Source: Planctomycetia bacterium
Lineage (GTDB): Bacteria > Planctomycetota > Planctomycetia > Pirellulales > UBA1268
NCBI GenBank assembly: GCA_009919445.1
Contig: RGBY01000101.1
Location: 1-8,250 of the forward strand
Direction of reading: 5' to 3'
Length of the DNA stretch: 8,250 nt
A model generated the notes under the pieces. That model was not told where the DNA came from, made no database searches, and worked only from the letters and a program-made list of their open reading frames with translations. Each line of letters starts with the position of its first letter. Within the stretch, counting starts at the first letter, position 1. A program made the translations under genes and the position numbers. Positions 1 to 5,736 of the stretch are shown here, in pieces.

Positions 1-25
1 CGCCGAAACTGGCCATTGAGAGCGC

Positions 26-148
26 ATGAAACGCTCCATTCTCATCACGGGATGCTCCTCGGGCATCGGATATGACGCCGCGCATGGCATGCGGGCCGCA
101 GGCTGGCGCGTGTTTGCCGCCTGCCGCCGCGACGAAACGGGGCCGTGA
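26..148 (+). pseudogene. N-terminal fragment of a short-chain dehydrogenase/reductase (SDR)
   Basis: The 40-codon reading frame starts at an ATG and begins MKRSILITGCSSGIG, the classical SDR opening: a first beta strand followed by the TGxxxGIG dinucleotide-binding loop (residues 8-15). Helix-like and second-strand sequence follows (GWRVFAACRR, residues 26-35), as expected of a Rossmann fold. A TGA then ends the frame at residue 40. Intact classical SDRs are about 250 residues with a catalytic YxxxK, and none of that is present downstream, where the next DNA belongs to the opposite-strand ATPase gene. The fragment is therefore a decayed remnant, a deletion junction, or a chimeric contig end. 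From memory, the wording of this N-terminus resembles alphaproteobacterial SDRs more than planctomycete proteins, but I could not test that. As it stands it cannot make a working oxidoreductase. Confidence 0.6.
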
Positions 149-199
149 GGAAACAAGCCGTTGCCTGGCCTACTCGTACCCGCAGGTGATCTGCCGGGG

Positions 200-1111
200 T
201 TAGTTGCGGGCATGGTGGGAAATCAGCTGGGCTGGCCAAGGCGGATCATAACAACACCCTGTCACCGGGACGTTGGCTCGGATGACGGCGGCGATGGCCT
301 CCTGAACAGGGCCGCGTGCCGCCGACAGGTTGCACCGCAACGTATGGTCATCAACGACGGTGCTGGAGGTGGCGATATGCCCGATCGCGCGGGCAGCCAA
401 CGCGGCTGACTCAGGGCAGTCGATACGGATCTGCCAGTGGTCAACTTCTGGGTAGGCTTCGGGCCGACAGGGGCCGTTTTTTACAAGCCGCCCCTCATTG
501 AGCAGCATTAGGTCGGTGTAGCCGGGAGGAATTTCGGCGTCATTGAAGGCAGCGACGATGACCCGGCCGACAAGAGGTGCAGCGGTGACCAACTCCTCGA
601 GCAACCGGTTGCCGTCCGCGTCGAGGCTGTCACCGGGATTGTCGAGCAGAAGGATAGGCGGCTCATGAAGCAGTGCCCTCGCCAGGAGGAGCCGCTTGCT
701 CTGGTTGGCAGGAAGCGCGTCGATGCGATGGGCGGCCAGGTGGATCATTCCCACTGTCTCGAGTGAGCGACTAACAGCGGCGGCTAGCTGCTCGCCACGC
801 AGGCCAGCAGCACTGGCGAAGAGTTCCAGGCACTCATCAACGCGAATCATCGGCCAGGCGGGGACGCCAGCCGGTACATAGCCAATCAGCCGGCGAACAG
901 CCGCTGCCTGATTGGTGGCGTCGTGTCCGTCGATTCGCAGGCTTCCAGATTGGAGGGGCAAGAGCGTGGCGAGCGTTTCCAGCAGGCTCGACTTGCCAGC
1001 TGCGGATGGCCCGATCACGGCGACGGCCTGCCCCGCATGAATGGCATGTGACAGCCGGTCGAGAACAACGGCACCGAGTCGCTCAACAGTGATGCGATCA
1101 AACTCAATCAT
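200..1111 (-). CDS. Degenerate ABC transporter-like ATP-binding protein
   Basis: This 303-residue protein has the layout of an ABC ATPase domain. A Walker A loop, GPSAAGKS, lies at residues 34-41. A Walker B strand, ILLLDNP, lies at 153-159, followed by a D-loop-like DSLD at 161-164. The other catalytic motifs are unusual. The signature normally written LSGGQ reads LPANQ (133-137). The glutamate expected after the Walker B aspartate is Asn158. The Q-loop position after IGYVP has no glutamine (it reads AGVPAW). The H-loop histidine appears to be Asn190 (VIVAAFND). ATP may bind but hydrolysis should be weak or absent unless a partner supplies the residues. About 80 residues follow the ATPase core and match nothing I recognise. 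No permease gene is in the window. The ATG lies 62 bp after the trpE stop on the same strand, so the two may be co-transcribed. The substrate is unknown; a regulatory or non-transport role is possible. Confidence 0.82.
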   Translation of the reverse strand: MIEFDRITVERLGAVVLDRLSHAIHAGQAVAVIGPSAAGKSSLLETLATLLPLQSGSLRIDGHDATNQAAAVRRLIGYVPAGVPAWPMIRVDECLELFASAAGLRGEQLAAAVSRSLETVGMIHLAAHRIDALPANQSKRLLLARALLHEPPILLLDNPGDSLDADGNRLLEELVTAAPLVGRVIVAAFNDAEIPPGYTDLMLLNEGRLVKNGPCRPEAYPEVDHWQIRIDCPESAALAARAIGHIATSSTVVDDHTLRCNLSAARGPVQEAIAAVIRANVPVTGCCYDPPWPAQLISHHARN

Positions 1112-1163
1112 GCACAGATACGCAAAGACGGGGGGCGTGGCTGGAAAACGGCTGCTACGAGAA

Positions 1164-1179
1164 CCTATGAGGCCTATGA
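1164..1179. repeat. Short tandem direct repeat at the trpE 3' end
   Basis: CCTATGA occurs twice, at 1164-1170 and 1173-1179, separated by GG; the second copy contains the trpE stop codon (TAG on the minus strand). Just inside the gene, two CTGCAG palindromes (1183-1188 and 1194-1199) flank a 5-base spacer and could fold into a 6-bp hairpin. No T-tract follows, so a terminator is not supported. This may be chance. Confidence 0.35.
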
Positions 1180-2691
1180 CTGCTGCAGGCGGGCTGCAGT
1201 CATTTCGAGTGCGACGAGCATGCCCTTGGCCTTGTTGACCGTTTCCTCGAACTCCTTGTCAGGCTGGCTGTCAGCCACAATGCCCGCACCTGATTGCACA
1301 TAGGCATGCCCGCCGGTCACAACAACCGTCCGGAGGGCAATGCACGTGTCCATGGCTCCAGTAAAGTCGATGTAGCCGACTGCGCCGGCGTAGGGGCCAC
1401 GTTTATGTGGTTCGAGTTCATCGATGATTTCCATCGCTCTGATCTTCGGCGCGCCTGAAACCGTTCCCGCAGGCAGGCAGGCACGCAGGGCAGCAAAGGC
1501 AGTCGCTTCAGGCCGCAGCCGGCCGCTGACGTTGCTGGTGATGTGCATGACGTGGCTGTACCGCTCAATGGCCATGACGTCGGTCAATTCAACGGAGCCA
1601 ATCTGGGCGACTCGGCCGACGTCGTTTCGGCCGAGGTCGATCAGCATCACGTGTTCCGCCCGTTCCTTCGGGTCGGCAAGCAGCCCCTCGGCAAGCGTCT
1701 GGTCCTCTTCAGGGGTCTTGCCACGGGGGCGGGTGCCGGCCAAGGGGCGGACCGTCACCTTGTCGTCCACGACCCGCACCATAATTTCAGGCGAACTTCC
1801 GACCAGTGTCGCCGCTGGCGTTCGCAGATAGAACATGAACGGGCTGGGGTTAACCACTCGCAGCGTGCGATAGAGTTCCAGTGGCGGGGCAGTAAATGGC
1901 ACCGCCAGGCGACGGCTGAGTACGACCTGAAAAATGTCACCGGCAAGGATGTAATCGATCGCCCGCGAGACGGCCTCAAGGAAATCTTCCTGAGTACGAT
2001 TGGCGATGGCGATGCCGTCAGTGAGCAGGGTTGGCTCGCGGAGGCTTCCGATGTCGCTGAGTGGCGGCCAGCCTGTCTCGGTTTGCAACTGGGCTATCGT
2101 GGCATCGACCCGAGCTGCCGCGGCATCGTAGGCGGCGTCAATTGCCGAGGGGGTTGTGTCATCAATGGCAGCCAAGACGACGATGTCGATGGTCTTGGAG
2201 ACATGGTCAAAAACAACCAGGCGATCGTAGAAAGCAAAACTGATATCGGGCAGCCCCAGGTCGTCGGTGGGGACGTTGGGGAGGTGCTCGACATAGCGAA
2301 TGGCATCGTAGCCGGCGTAGCCGATGGCCCCGCTGGTAAAGGGGGGCAGCTCTTCGAGCCGCGCCGGACGGAACTCGGCCATGCGGCGTTCGAGTTCCGC
2401 AAGGGGGTCGTCAGTGGAGAAGGTTTCCTCTGGCTGGCCGCTGCGCAGGATAGAGACCTGGCTGCCTCGGGCTTCAAATCGCAGGAACGGGTCGGCCCCC
2501 AGAAAACTGTATCGGCCCACTTTCTCGCCGCCGATCACACTTTCAAACAGGCAGCCATCGCTGCCTGCGTCGATCCGAGCAAAGGCAGACAGTGGGGTCA
2601 GGCTGTCGGCAAAAATCCGTCGGTAGACGGGGACGAGCCCTGCCTGTCTGGCGTGTTGGGCGAACTGTTCACGGTCTGGGAGATGCGACAT
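1174..2691 (-). CDS. trpE: Anthranilate synthase component I
   Basis: TrpE converts chorismate to anthranilate in the first committed step of tryptophan synthesis, using ammonia supplied by the TrpG glutamine amidotransferase (not in this window). Numbered from the ATG at 2691 (505 residues), the N-terminal domain carries CLFES at 47-51, the counterpart of the LLES element that binds tryptophan for feedback inhibition. The chorismate-binding domain shows AGDIFQVVLSRR, NPSPFMFYL, GSSPE (298-302), PLAGTRPRG (from 317), HVMLIDLGRNDVGRV, LPAGTVSGAPK (406-416) and QSGAGIVADS near the end. Alanine in PLAGT, where PabB has a lysine (PIKGT), favours anthranilate synthase over aminodeoxychorismate synthase. 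Length is normal for the family. A further in-frame ATG at 2745 would add 18 residues. I prefer 2691 because the family-like sequence begins there, but neither start has a convincing Shine-Dalgarno. All expected motifs are intact. The gene is divergent from mcsA and lies upstream of the ABC-like ATPase. Confidence 0.95.
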   Translation of the reverse strand: MSHLPDREQFAQHARQAGLVPVYRRIFADSLTPLSAFARIDAGSDGCLFESVIGGEKVGRYSFLGADPFLRFEARGSQVSILRSGQPEETFSTDDPLAELERRMAEFRPARLEELPPFTSGAIGYAGYDAIRYVEHLPNVPTDDLGLPDISFAFYDRLVVFDHVSKTIDIVVLAAIDDTTPSAIDAAYDAAAARVDATIAQLQTETGWPPLSDIGSLREPTLLTDGIAIANRTQEDFLEAVSRAIDYILAGDIFQVVLSRRLAVPFTAPPLELYRTLRVVNPSPFMFYLRTPAATLVGSSPEIMVRVVDDKVTVRPLAGTRPRGKTPEEDQTLAEGLLADPKERAEHVMLIDLGRNDVGRVAQIGSVELTDVMAIERYSHVMHITSNVSGRLRPEATAFAALRACLPAGTVSGAPKIRAMEIIDELEPHKRGPYAGAVGYIDFTGAMDTCIALRTVVVTGGHAYVQSGAGIVADSQPDKEFEETVNKAKGMLVALEMTAARLQQS

Positions 2692-2850
2692 GAGACCAAC
2701 GCTGGCGGCCTTGGGTGCAGGGGCCAGCCGAGGCCACCTGCTCATGCTGGTAGCCTAGCAGACGTTGGAAACGAACTGCCATGGGTTACAGCCGAGGCAC
2801 AAGCCGGAAACCCGGGAGGGTGCGTGGTCGATTGAACTAACTGGGCCCTC

Positions 2851-2880
2851 TGCCGCTGCCCGGGAGAGGCGGCAATTTTT
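2851..2880 (+). terminator. Terminator-like hairpin with T-tract
   Basis: TGCCGC (2851-2856) pairs perfectly with GCGGCA (2869-2874) across a 12-base loop, and ATTTTT follows at once (2875-2880). This has the form of a rho-independent terminator on the plus strand, although the stem is short and the loop large. No plus-strand gene precedes it, so it may shield mcsA from read-through antisense to trpE, or act as an attenuator if a plus-strand promoter lies further upstream. Confidence 0.3.
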
Positions 2881-2887
2881 CGGAGAA

Positions 2888-2935
2888 AGCAGCGATTGGC
2901 TGCTGCTGGCATCCTGTCGTGAGCAGCCAACTGCT
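2888..2935. repeat. Nested, mutually exclusive inverted repeats upstream of mcsA
   Basis: Three perfect pairings share the same bases. AGCAGC (2888-2893) pairs with GCTGCT (2899-2904) over a 5-base loop. AGCAG (2922-2926) pairs with CTGCT (2931-2935) over a 4-base loop. Alternatively, TTGGCTGCT (2896-2904) pairs with AGCAGCCAA (2922-2930), a 9-bp stem with a 17-base loop. The last base of the second hairpin is the first base of the -10-like box. An operator or a switching RNA/DNA structure is possible; the function is unknown. Confidence 0.45.
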
Positions 2936-2940
2936 ATGAT
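2932..2940 (+). promoter_or_regulatory. Possible extended -10 promoter of mcsA
   Basis: TGCTATGAT fits the extended -10 form TGnTATAAT with one mismatch in the hexamer (TATGAT, 2935-2940). No good -35 lies 16-18 bp upstream, which the TGn element could compensate for. Transcription would start near 2947, giving a 5' leader of about 87 bases before the mcsA ATG. Inferred from sequence pattern only. Confidence 0.35.
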
Positions 2941-3033
2941 CTCACTGGCTACGGAGAGGCGATCAGGCGTCTTGCGGTCCTGACCGGTGGGCGGGCCTTG
3001 GTTTTGGTGAAGATTCTGGAGAAGAGTTGATTC

Positions 3034-3627
3034 ATGCGGTGTCAGCAGTGCGACAAGCAGGCGATGTTTCACATCACTGAGTTGGAGACGGGCGATGTTC
3101 GAGAGATCCACCTGTGTGAGGATCATGCCCGTGTCTACCTCAATCAGGCCGAGGCTAACGGTGAGGCTGCCGAGGGAGGTAGCTCGTCTGGAGCCCTCGG
3201 GGTCGGGCAGACCGCCGAAGAGCTTTCGGAACTTGACCAGAAGGTCTGTGACATGTGCGGGATTACCTTCTTCGAGTTCCGCAATCAGGGAAGACTGGGG
3301 TGCCCACACGATTACGTGCAGTTCGAGCAGGAACTGGAGCCCCTCATCGCCAATATCCATGGGGCGGTTGAGCATGTCGGCAAGCGTCCGCAGCGGGCTG
3401 CTCCGGCACCGGGGGCAGAGCCACTTCCCACTGCTACCGAGTCGCTGACAAGTGTCATCGGCCTGCGAAAGGCGATTCGCGAGGCGATCGAGCACGAAGA
3501 CTATGAGCAAGCCGGTACGCTCCGCGATGAGATCCAGCAACGGCTGGATGCCTGGCGGGCTGCGGCGGAGCCCGCCAGGAAAGTCTCACCCGAGCAGCCC
3601 GGCACCGCGGCAGGTGAGTCAGGGTGA
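3034..3627 (+). CDS. mcsA: McsA-like zinc-binding activator of protein arginine kinase
   Basis: In Firmicutes McsA binds zinc and activates the arginine kinase McsB, which tags damaged proteins for ClpCP. This 197-residue cytosolic protein has the expected order of metal sites and a C-terminal UVR domain. Candidate ligands are C3/C6 (CQQC), C28/H31 (LCEDH), C72/C75 (CDMC) and C90/H92 (GCPHDY). Two of the four CxxC pairs of the Bacillus protein are thus replaced by Cys/His pairs. Residues of about 141-170 (IGLRKAIREAIEHEDYEQA onward) form the UVR motif, a helical hairpin also found in UvrB and UvrC. A low-complexity linker (about 118-138) and a 25-residue charged tail surround it. GAAGAG at 3021-3026 may serve as ribosome-binding site, 7 bases before the ATG. 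mcsB follows 113 bp downstream on the same strand, which strongly supports the assignment. Confidence 0.9.
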   Translation: MRCQQCDKQAMFHITELETGDVREIHLCEDHARVYLNQAEANGEAAEGGSSSGALGVGQTAEELSELDQKVCDMCGITFFEFRNQGRLGCPHDYVQFEQELEPLIANIHGAVEHVGKRPQRAAPAPGAEPLPTATESLTSVIGLRKAIREAIEHEDYEQAGTLRDEIQQRLDAWRAAAEPARKVSPEQPGTAAGESG

Positions 3628-3708
3628 GCGTCATTGCTCTGGTGGCTTGAGGGTTCCCCGCACGAGCAAATGCCCGCCATCAGGGCTCGACAAGGCCGGG
3701 AGGCTCAG

Positions 3709-3741
3709 ATGGTGACTGATGAAAAGCGAAAAGGAACATAA
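3709..3741 (+). other. Ten-codon mini-ORF overlapping the mcsB start
   Basis: The sequence GGGAGG (3698-3703) is a strong Shine-Dalgarno placed 5 bases before an ATG at 3709. The frame reads MVTDEKRKGT and stops with a TAA whose last base is the first base of the mcsB ATG (TAATG). This arrangement would allow termination-reinitiation coupling into mcsB. An in-frame upstream ATG at 3670 would make it 23 residues, but without a ribosome-binding site. The peptide resembles nothing I know, and the arrangement could be chance. Confidence 0.3.
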
Positions 3742-4808
3742 TGAAGCTGGATGCACTGACAACTTCGAATGGTGAGTGGCTGCGGGGTACCGGTCCTGAG
3801 GCCGATATTGTCATGAGTAGCCGCGTGCGGCTGGCCCGCAACCTGGCCCAGTATCCCTTTGTCGGACGGGCGACTGAGCAGGAGCGAACCGAGGTCGAAC
3901 AGTTTCTTCACTCGCGTCTCACCCAGGTGCCCGTCGGTGGGAAACTGGAGTACCTCGATCTTGGTGAACTGGAGGAGCTCGATCGGCAGTTTCTCGTTGA
4001 ACGGCAGTTGATCAGCCGGGAGCACGCCGAGGCCGTGGGGGCCCGGGCTGTTGCCATTGATGCACAGGAACAGGTCAGTTTGATGATCAATGAAGAAGAT
4101 CATCTACGGATTCAGTGCATGCACAGCGGCCTCGACCTCCACGCTGTTTGGGACCAGGTCTCGGCGGTCGATGATGAAATTGAATCCGTGGTTCCGTACG
4201 CCTTCCACGATCGCTGGGGGTATCTCACTGCCTGCCCGACCAATGTCGGCACGGGGATTCGCGTCAGCGTCATGCTGCACCTGCCAGCCCTGGTGATCAC
4301 CCGGCAGATTGACAAGGTGTTTCGTAGCCTGCACAAGATTTCGCTCGCTGTCCGAGGCCTCTACGGCGAGGGGTCCCAGGCCTTTGGTGACTTCTATCAG
4401 ATCTCCAACCAGACAACGTTAGGCAGAACCGAGCAGGATCTGATCAGTCAGGTCGCCGATGTTGTTCCAGTCTTAATCGACTATGAACGGAGGGCTCGCG
4501 ATTTTCTGCTGCAGGAGACAGAGCAAAACGTCCATGATCAAGTGAGTCGGGCGTATGGCATCTTGCGGACGGCCCAGACAATTAGCGCAGAAGAGACGAT
4601 GCAGTTGCTCTCGCGGGTGAGGATGGGCGTCCTGCTTGGTCTGATTGATGACATTGATGTGGCCGGCATTAACCAGTTGCTGGTGCGGACCCAGCCGGCT
4701 CATTTACAGAAGTTGCGGGGCGTCGAACTTGAGACCAAAGATCGCAACATCGAGCGGGCACGCTACCTCCGGCAATACTTCGAGTCGAAGGCTGCAGATG
4801 TGAACTGA
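3741..4808 (+). CDS. mcsB: Protein arginine kinase
   Basis: McsB transfers phosphate from ATP to arginine side chains of proteins; in Firmicutes the mark sends damaged proteins to the ClpCP protease. The 355-residue length matches the family, which shares the phosphagen (guanidino) kinase fold. Visible motifs are SSRVRLARN (26-34, nucleotide-phosphate arginines), a NEED segment (117-120) holding the catalytic acidic residues, CPTNVGTG (165-172) with the reactive cysteine C165, RGLYGEG (205-211) and ISNQTTLG (221-228). The C-terminal region carries RNIERA (335-340) where Firmicutes McsB has the RDxxRA phosphoarginine-binding motif, so Asp is Asn here. The ATG has AAGGA (3731-3735) 5 bases upstream, and a stop codon (TGA, 3720-3722) rules out an in-frame extension. 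The partner mcsA precedes it. Neither ctsR nor clpC lies in the window, so regulation and the downstream protease must be encoded elsewhere. The gene converges on coaD, 49 bp away. Confidence 0.95.
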   Translation: MKLDALTTSNGEWLRGTGPEADIVMSSRVRLARNLAQYPFVGRATEQERTEVEQFLHSRLTQVPVGGKLEYLDLGELEELDRQFLVERQLISREHAEAVGARAVAIDAQEQVSLMINEEDHLRIQCMHSGLDLHAVWDQVSAVDDEIESVVPYAFHDRWGYLTACPTNVGTGIRVSVMLHLPALVITRQIDKVFRSLHKISLAVRGLYGEGSQAFGDFYQISNQTTLGRTEQDLISQVADVVPVLIDYERRARDFLLQETEQNVHDQVSRAYGILRTAQTISAEETMQLLSRVRMGVLLGLIDDIDVAGINQLLVRTQPAHLQKLRGVELETKDRNIERARYLRQYFESKAADVN

Positions 4809-4857
4809 CGCCAGTCGCTCGGTGTGCTGCCGGGGAAGACTGCTCGCCGCGTCAGGA

Positions 4858-5361
4858 TCAGGTCGCGAGTTTGTGGCGGAGTGCCGACACCACAGGCGGC
4901 GGCACAAACTTGGCGAGGGCGTCGTCATCAGCCAGTGGGGTGATCTGCTTCAGAAGCGACGACGAAATGTGTGAGTACTGGGCATCCGCCATGAGGAAAA
5001 CGGTTTCAATGCCGGGGTCGAGCATGCGGTTGGCCAATGACATCGTGAACTCAGCCTCAATGTCAGTCAGCGAGCGAACGCCGCGGAGCACGACCTGCGC
5101 CTGCTGCTCGCGCACAAAAGCGACAGACAGCCCCGCAAAGCGTTTGACGGCAACATTCGGCAGGTGGGCCACAGCCGCCTCCACCAGGCGGACCCTTTCG
5201 TCCTGATCAAACAGCGGTTGTTTGTCGGGATTGATCCCGACCCCAACAACGATCTGGTCAAAAATTCTGCTGGCCCGTCCAATGACATCGAGGTGGCCAA
5301 GCGTGATTGGGTCAAAGGAGCCTGTGTAGACGGCAATGCGGCCGGCATCAGGAGCGGGCAC
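4858..5361 (-). CDS. coaD: Phosphopantetheine adenylyltransferase
   Basis: CoaD joins 4'-phosphopantetheine and ATP to make dephospho-CoA, the penultimate step of coenzyme A synthesis, in the cytosol. Numbered from the GTG at 5361 (167 residues, normal for the family), it has the nucleotidyltransferase opening YTGSFDPITLGHLDVI with TGSFDP at 13-18 and the TxGH-type motif TLGH at 20-23. LRGVRSLTDIEAEF follows in mid-protein, and the ISSS signature lies at 132-135 before LLKQI. All key motifs are intact. A GTG at 5376 would add five residues. I prefer 5361 because AGAGGA (complement of 5368-5373) sits 6 bases upstream of it, a far better ribosome-binding site than that of the outer GTG. The gene is convergent with mcsB and divergent from the small membrane-protein gene. 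No linked CoA-pathway gene is present. Confidence 0.95.
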   Translation of the reverse strand: MPAPDAGRIAVYTGSFDPITLGHLDVIGRASRIFDQIVVGVGINPDKQPLFDQDERVRLVEAAVAHLPNVAVKRFAGLSVAFVREQQAQVVLRGVRSLTDIEAEFTMSLANRMLDPGIETVFLMADAQYSHISSSLLKQITPLADDDALAKFVPPPVVSALRHKLAT

Positions 5362-5404
5362 GGAAAATCCTCTCACATGAGGTTATCAGGGCACGGGAAT
5401 GCAA

Positions 5405-5428
5405 GATTCCGGTTGGCTCACCGGAATC
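5405..5428. repeat. Perfect 8-bp inverted repeat upstream of the small membrane-protein gene
   Basis: GATTCCGG (5405-5412) and CCGGAATC (5421-5428) are exact reverse complements across an 8-base spacer, TTGGCTCA. The spacer contains a -35-like TTGGCT (5413-5418), and a -10-like TATCGT follows 17 bases later (5436-5441). The layout resembles a repressor operator over a plus-strand promoter, but it could equally act on coaD, whose start lies 44 bp away on the other strand. No T-tract follows, so it is not a typical terminator. Confidence 0.45.
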
Positions 5429-5441
5429 CTCCAAGTATCGT
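5413..5441 (+). promoter_or_regulatory. Possible promoter for the small membrane-protein gene
   Basis: TTGGCT (5413-5418) and TATCGT (5436-5441) are spaced by 17 bases, the usual sigma-70-type distance, though each hexamer matches its consensus only partly. The -35-like element lies inside the loop of the inverted repeat at 5405-5428. Transcription would begin near 5448, about 88 bases before the proposed start codon. Confidence 0.25.
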
Positions 5442-5535
5442 ATCGCATAAGCCGGTTTGGTGTCGGGGGCGAACCGCTCCCCTGCCGGCTGTACTCGGTA
5501 ACCGGGCCCGATTCATTCTCGGAGGTTTGTGCAAG

Positions 5536-5724
5536 GTGTCGAAGTCCGTTCCGTTCGTCGGCATGATTGTCTCCGGCATTGTCGGCATCATGTTTCTGGC
5601 AGATCTCGCCGTCGGGTTTCCCTTTAAGCGGGTCAGCATTGCGGCTGACATCGGGTTCCTGCTCAGTAGTGCCATCCTCGCCTACCTAAGTTGGTCGGTT
5701 CTGGCGAGTACCGCAGAGGAATAG
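5536..5724 (+). CDS. Small two-helix membrane protein of unknown function
   Basis: From a GTG at 5536 the frame encodes 62 residues. Two hydrophobic segments are clear: about residues 5-27 (VPFVGMIVSGIVGIMFLADL and onward) and 35-57 (IAADIGFLLSSAILAYLSWS and onward). They are joined by a short loop with a positive patch (FKR, 30-32), and the acidic tail STAEE ends the protein. This predicts a two-pass inner-membrane hairpin with both ends on the same side. I chose the start because GGAGG (5521-5525) precedes it by 10 bases and the hydrophobic part begins right after. An in-frame TTG at 5527 lies too close to that site, and the longer upstream frame runs antisense to coaD. No domain is recognised. 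The gene stands alone between coaD (divergent) and the unknown minus-strand gene, whose stop is 12 bp away. Confidence 0.62.
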   Translation: MSKSVPFVGMIVSGIVGIMFLADLAVGFPFKRVSIAADIGFLLSSAILAYLSWSVLASTAEE

Positions 5725-5736
5725 CCCAGCCCAGAA

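Larger units (their letters stand above)
2692..3033. promoter_or_regulatory. Divergent trpE/mcsA intergenic region
   Basis: This stretch of about 340 bp separates the trpE start (2691, or 2745 if the longer start is used) from the mcsA start. I see no convincing gene in it. It must carry the promoters of both divergent genes. It holds a terminator-like hairpin, nested inverted repeats and an extended -10-like box for mcsA, each listed separately. No CtsR-type operator (tandem GGTCAAA heptads), which controls mcsAB in Firmicutes, is visible. I could not identify a clear promoter for trpE, and no Trp-codon-rich leader peptide is apparent. Confidence 0.5.

Noticed and set aside
1543..2835. Long open frame of 430 codons on the plus strand opposite trpE
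   Set aside because: It lies antisense to a complete trpE with all family motifs. Its translation is rich in Gly, Val and Asp and has no recognisable domain, as expected of a GC-rich antisense shadow.
2692..2880. Tryptophan attenuator leader for trpE
   Set aside because: No short minus-strand frame with clustered Trp codons is present, and the one terminator-like hairpin points along the plus strand, away from trpE.
2765..2983. 72-codon plus-strand frame in the trpE/mcsA gap
   Set aside because: It starts at a TTG without a clear ribosome-binding site, has low-complexity basic composition and overlaps the hairpins and -10-like box.
2755..3540. 261-codon minus-strand frame opposite mcsA and the intergenic region
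   Set aside because: Most of it is antisense to the well-supported mcsA gene; it shows no family motif and would cover the divergent promoter region.
3663..3689. Inverted repeat CGAGC-N17-GCTCG between mcsA and mcsB
   Set aside because: A 5-bp stem with a 17-base loop and no T-tract is within chance expectation for GC-rich DNA.
4809..4857. Bidirectional terminator between the convergent mcsB and coaD genes
   Set aside because: I looked for a stem-loop with a T-run in either direction and found no convincing stem or T-tract in these 49 bases.
5164..5535. Upstream extension of the small membrane-protein frame to 186 residues
   Set aside because: The first part is antisense to coaD and has no protein-like features; the hydrophobic, gene-like sequence begins only after the GGAGG/GTG at 5521-5538.
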